A stretch of 64,000 nt of DNA from FACHB-T130 sp042747725 (GTDB lineage: Bacteria > Cyanobacteriota > Cyanobacteriia > Cyanobacteriales > FACHB-T130): contig NZ_JBHZGO010000086.1 in assembly GCF_042747725.1 (NCBI RefSeq), positions 67,663 to 131,662 of the forward strand, written 5' to 3'. Numbering within the stretch: position 1 is the stretch's first letter; each line of letters opens with the position of its first letter. Under the pieces are notes generated by a model that made no database searches, was not told the origin of the DNA, and saw nothing but the letters and a program-made list of their open reading frames with translations. Made by a program: the position numbers and the translations under genes. Below are positions 62,101 through 64,000 of this stretch, piece after piece.

Positions 62101-62430
62101 ATGCAAAATTACTACTACATTCTGGCTAGCCAACGCTTTTTACTCGAAGAAGAACCCTTGGATGAAGTGCTGAAAGAGCGCACCCGCAACTACCACGAAC
62201 AAGAAAAAGAAATTGATTTTTGGCTAGTCAAGCAACCGGCATTTTTAGAGGCACCGGAAATGGCAGCAATTAAGGCTCAGTGCCCTCAACCTGCCGTCGC
62301 AGTAATTTCTACGAATTCCCAATTTATTACCTGGTTAAAGCTGCGGTTAGAGTTTGTGCTGACCGGGGAATTTCAGGCACCTTCTCAAAGTATCCCCAAT
62401 CCACTGGCTTCCCTCGCATCCGTTTCCTGA
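62101..62430 (+). CDS. ycf54: Ycf54 family (Mg-protoporphyrin ester cyclase partner)
   Basis: This 109-residue protein has the family core YYYILASQRFLLEEEPLDEV, LKERTRNYHEQEKEIDFWLV and KQPAFLEAPEMAAI. Ycf54 is needed for stable activity of the aerobic oxidative cyclase that makes the isocyclic ring of chlorophyll. The C-terminal tail (APSQSIPNPLASLASVS) is variable. It is short and soluble. CCCATTA heptamers lie just upstream (62066-62090). Confidence 0.92.
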   Translation: MQNYYYILASQRFLLEEEPLDEVLKERTRNYHEQEKEIDFWLVKQPAFLEAPEMAAIKAQCPQPAVAVISTNSQFITWLKLRLEFVLTGEFQAPSQSIPNPLASLASVS

Positions 62431-62489
62431 GAAGGCAAAAGTAAAAAGTTAAAAATCAAGAAAAAAAGCAAAAAGAAAAAACTGAAAAC

Positions 62490-63098
62490 ATGAAAAAAAT
62501 CTCTCTTTTGCCTTTTGCCTTTTTTCTTTTGCCTGGTGTAGTTGCCTCTGCTCAATCGCCGCCTCCCACTTGCCAACCGCCTCCCCAAGGCGAGTATTTG
62601 GTATTGGTGGGAAGCCAAACTAGGGAGAGTCAAGAGCAAATTCAACGTACTTTGCCTAACAACACAAATACGTCAACTTGTAAATACTTTGACGATACTA
62701 TGACGCGGATTGGTGGCTTCAGGAGCGTGGAAGATGCCAACGGCTGGGCACGTTATCTTAATGAGATTGTTGGGCTATCGGCTTTCGTTCTCCGCCCCCC
62801 AGAGGCACCGGCAAATCCAAATGCACCCACCTATAAACCGCAAGCACTCGGATCTGGTTATGCGGTGTTGGTGGATTACTTCAACAAACCGGAAGTAGCG
62901 GCTCAAGTACGGCAGATGTTGGGCGGCGATGTAGGCTTGGTTTCTTATGCACAACGTCCTTATTTACTGGCAGTTTACACAACCAATCCAAATGAGGCGA
63001 ATTCGGCTTTGAGAAGATTGAGCGATCGCGGTTTTTTGGTAATGCTAGTAGATAGCCGCAGAGTGACACTGCTGAGATCATCAGTGGTGAGTAAATAA
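62490..63098 (+). CDS. Exported protein with two SPOR-like segments
   Basis: This 202-residue protein has a signal peptide (MKKISLLPFAFFLLPGVVAS, cleaved near ASA). Two similar parts follow: GEYLVLVGSQTRESQEQIQR (about 35-100) and GYAVLVDYFNKPEVAAQVRQ (about 120-185). The beta-alpha-beta pattern with FRSVEDANGWARYLN resembles SPOR domains, which bind denuded peptidoglycan. It probably lies in the periplasm. It may be co-transcribed with ycf54 (59-bp gap). Confidence 0.65.
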   Translation: MKKISLLPFAFFLLPGVVASAQSPPPTCQPPPQGEYLVLVGSQTRESQEQIQRTLPNNTNTSTCKYFDDTMTRIGGFRSVEDANGWARYLNEIVGLSAFVLRPPEAPANPNAPTYKPQALGSGYAVLVDYFNKPEVAAQVRQMLGGDVGLVSYAQRPYLLAVYTTNPNEANSALRRLSDRGFLVMLVDSRRVTLLRSSVVSK

Positions 63099-63306
63099 TC
63101 TTTAGTCCTTAAAGCTCAAGTAGCCTGTATGACGATTTTTCGTTCAAGTTCCCTCAATTCTAGTAACAGAAAATTATTTCTGTTGATAGTTTTAAGGTGT
63201 AATTCAACCATGAAAGGCATATATAGAGAGTATTTTCGGCTTAGCATCCACTTATCCAGAGTGGGTATGATGTCCCTTACTACCACAAGCACAGAAACTT
63301 TGTAGT

Positions 63307-63852
63307 CTTGAATTTAACTATTGGCATCAAAGATTAGGAACTTTTTTGGGGTATGGAGTAGGCTCAATATACTTTCTATGTGCTCAACGCCTATTGGCAT
63401 CAAAGATTAGGAACTAGGTTTGCTTTGTGTTTTTATCGGTTGACTGGATCGGGTGCTCAACGCCTATTGGCATCAAAGATTAGGAACTTTCCAACTAATG
63501 ATGTGATTCAAAACGGAAGACTATCTAGTGCTCAACGCCTATTGGCATCAAAGATTAGGAACTGTTGATCAGGCTGGGAAGACGCCTTTTTGAGCGGGGT
63601 AGTGCTCAACGCCTATTGGCATCAAAGATTAGGAACTGATTCGAGATTTTGGCGGGATGAATATTCAGATTGTGCTCAACGCCTATTGGCATCAAAGATT
63701 AGGAACTGATTGCCCAAAAGCTTTAAGTCCCCTGGCAATGGGGGTGCTCAACGCCTATTGGCATCAAAGATTAGGAACTCACTCTCGGAGAGTGACCAGG
63801 ATTTAGACTTTTTCACGTGCTCAACGCCTATTGGCATCAAAGATTAGGAACT
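63307..63852. CRISPR. CRISPR array, seven full repeats plus one degenerate
   Basis: The 36-bp repeat starts GTGCTCAACGCC and ends AGATTAGGAACT. Full copies begin at 63380, 63453, 63528, 63602, 63672, 63744 and 63817 and are identical. A degenerate copy (63307-63342) keeps only the right two-thirds. Spacers are 37, 37, 39, 38, 34, 36 and 37 bp. The degenerate copy at the left suggests the left end is the old, leader-distal end, so transcription would run right to left; this is inference. No cas gene lies inside the window. Confidence 0.93.
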
Positions 63853-64000
63853 TTTGTCTGTGGATACTGCCTTAGAGGATGTTTTAAAAGTAGGGTACTG
63901 TTGTAAGAAAGCTCACAAAGCTTATGCTGAGATTTGTAGAAACCAGCACCTTGTGAGCGAATGACTAAAGCATATCGTAGCAATCTGACATGGGAACAGT
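63853..64000. other. Sequence beyond the array, possible leader
   Basis: This 148-bp stretch to the window end has no open frame or repeat. If the array is read from right to left this is where the leader should be. It contains an inverted pair AAGCTCACAAAG/CTTGTGAGC (63909, 63951). Confidence 0.35.

Overview
The window comes from a cyanobacterium, most likely a filamentous, oscillatorian-type one. The octamer GCGATCGC (HIP1) recurs throughout. Genes typical of oxygenic phototrophs are present: ycf54 (chlorophyll cyclase partner), a CRR6 homologue (NDH-1 assembly), a high-light-inducible protein, a CrtW-type carotenoid ketolase and a PerR/FurC-like regulator. Several gene families here are largely cyanobacterial: DUF928, DUF1822, CHAT-CHASE2, DUF3685 and SLH-GHL10. 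I found no tRNA or rRNA gene.

Layout. 0-1 kb holds a decayed ISAs1-type insertion sequence. 1.1-6.3 kb (minus) is an operon-like run: sigma-70-like factor, DUF1822 protein, CHAT-CHASE2 membrane protein and DUF928 protein. 6.7-16.3 kb (plus) is a type I secretion island: two tandemly duplicated RTX (calcium-binding repeat) proteins, a small hydrophobic protein, a 61-residue leader-RTX chimera, a PpiC-type isomerase, an HlyB-type ABC exporter with a cyclic-nucleotide-binding domain, and HlyD. 16.4-26.9 kb carries a GST, methionine aminopeptidase, a Uma2 nuclease-like protein, an amidase, a secreted EndoU-like protein, a TPR protein, CrtW, an HLIP and an SDR. 27.2-43.4 kb carries a TPR-CHAT protein whose catalytic dyad is lost, IlvC, DUF3891, a DUF4349 lipoprotein, a double SagB/ThcOx oxidoreductase, a tandem RNase III protein, a phoD pseudogene, a receiver protein, a methyltransferase, MnmE and two adjacent MscS channels. 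43.4-44.9 kb is nearly gene-free. 44.9-58.4 kb carries SLH-GHL10, MurT/GatD, a DUF3685 response regulator, a peptidoglycan-binding protein, a large coiled repeat protein and a NACHT-pentapeptide STAND NTPase. 58.7-64 kb carries Fur/PerR, a LuxR-type regulator, a structured RNA candidate upstream of crr6, pdxJ, ycf54, a small exported protein and a CRISPR array without cas genes.

Repeats are conspicuous. Six copies of a ~92-bp palindromic MITE end in CAGGACTTACGC and most have 4-bp target duplications. Two copies of a ~106-bp palindromic repeat lie in opposite orientation. Three pyrimidine-rich heptamer arrays each sit just upstream of a plus-strand gene.

The most distinctive candidates for an undescribed system are two. 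The first is the RTX/type I secretion island, where four transcription units share a promoter-like motif, the leader RNA is duplicated and structured, and one ORF joins the N-terminus of the PpiC protein to RTX repeats. The second is the sigma/DUF1822/CHAT-CHASE2/DUF928 operon. The CHAT pseudo-protease, the tandem RNase III with altered catalytic positions, the NACHT-pentapeptide protein and the RNA upstream of crr6 also deserve attention. Function calls rest on motif recognition by eye; no database search was run.
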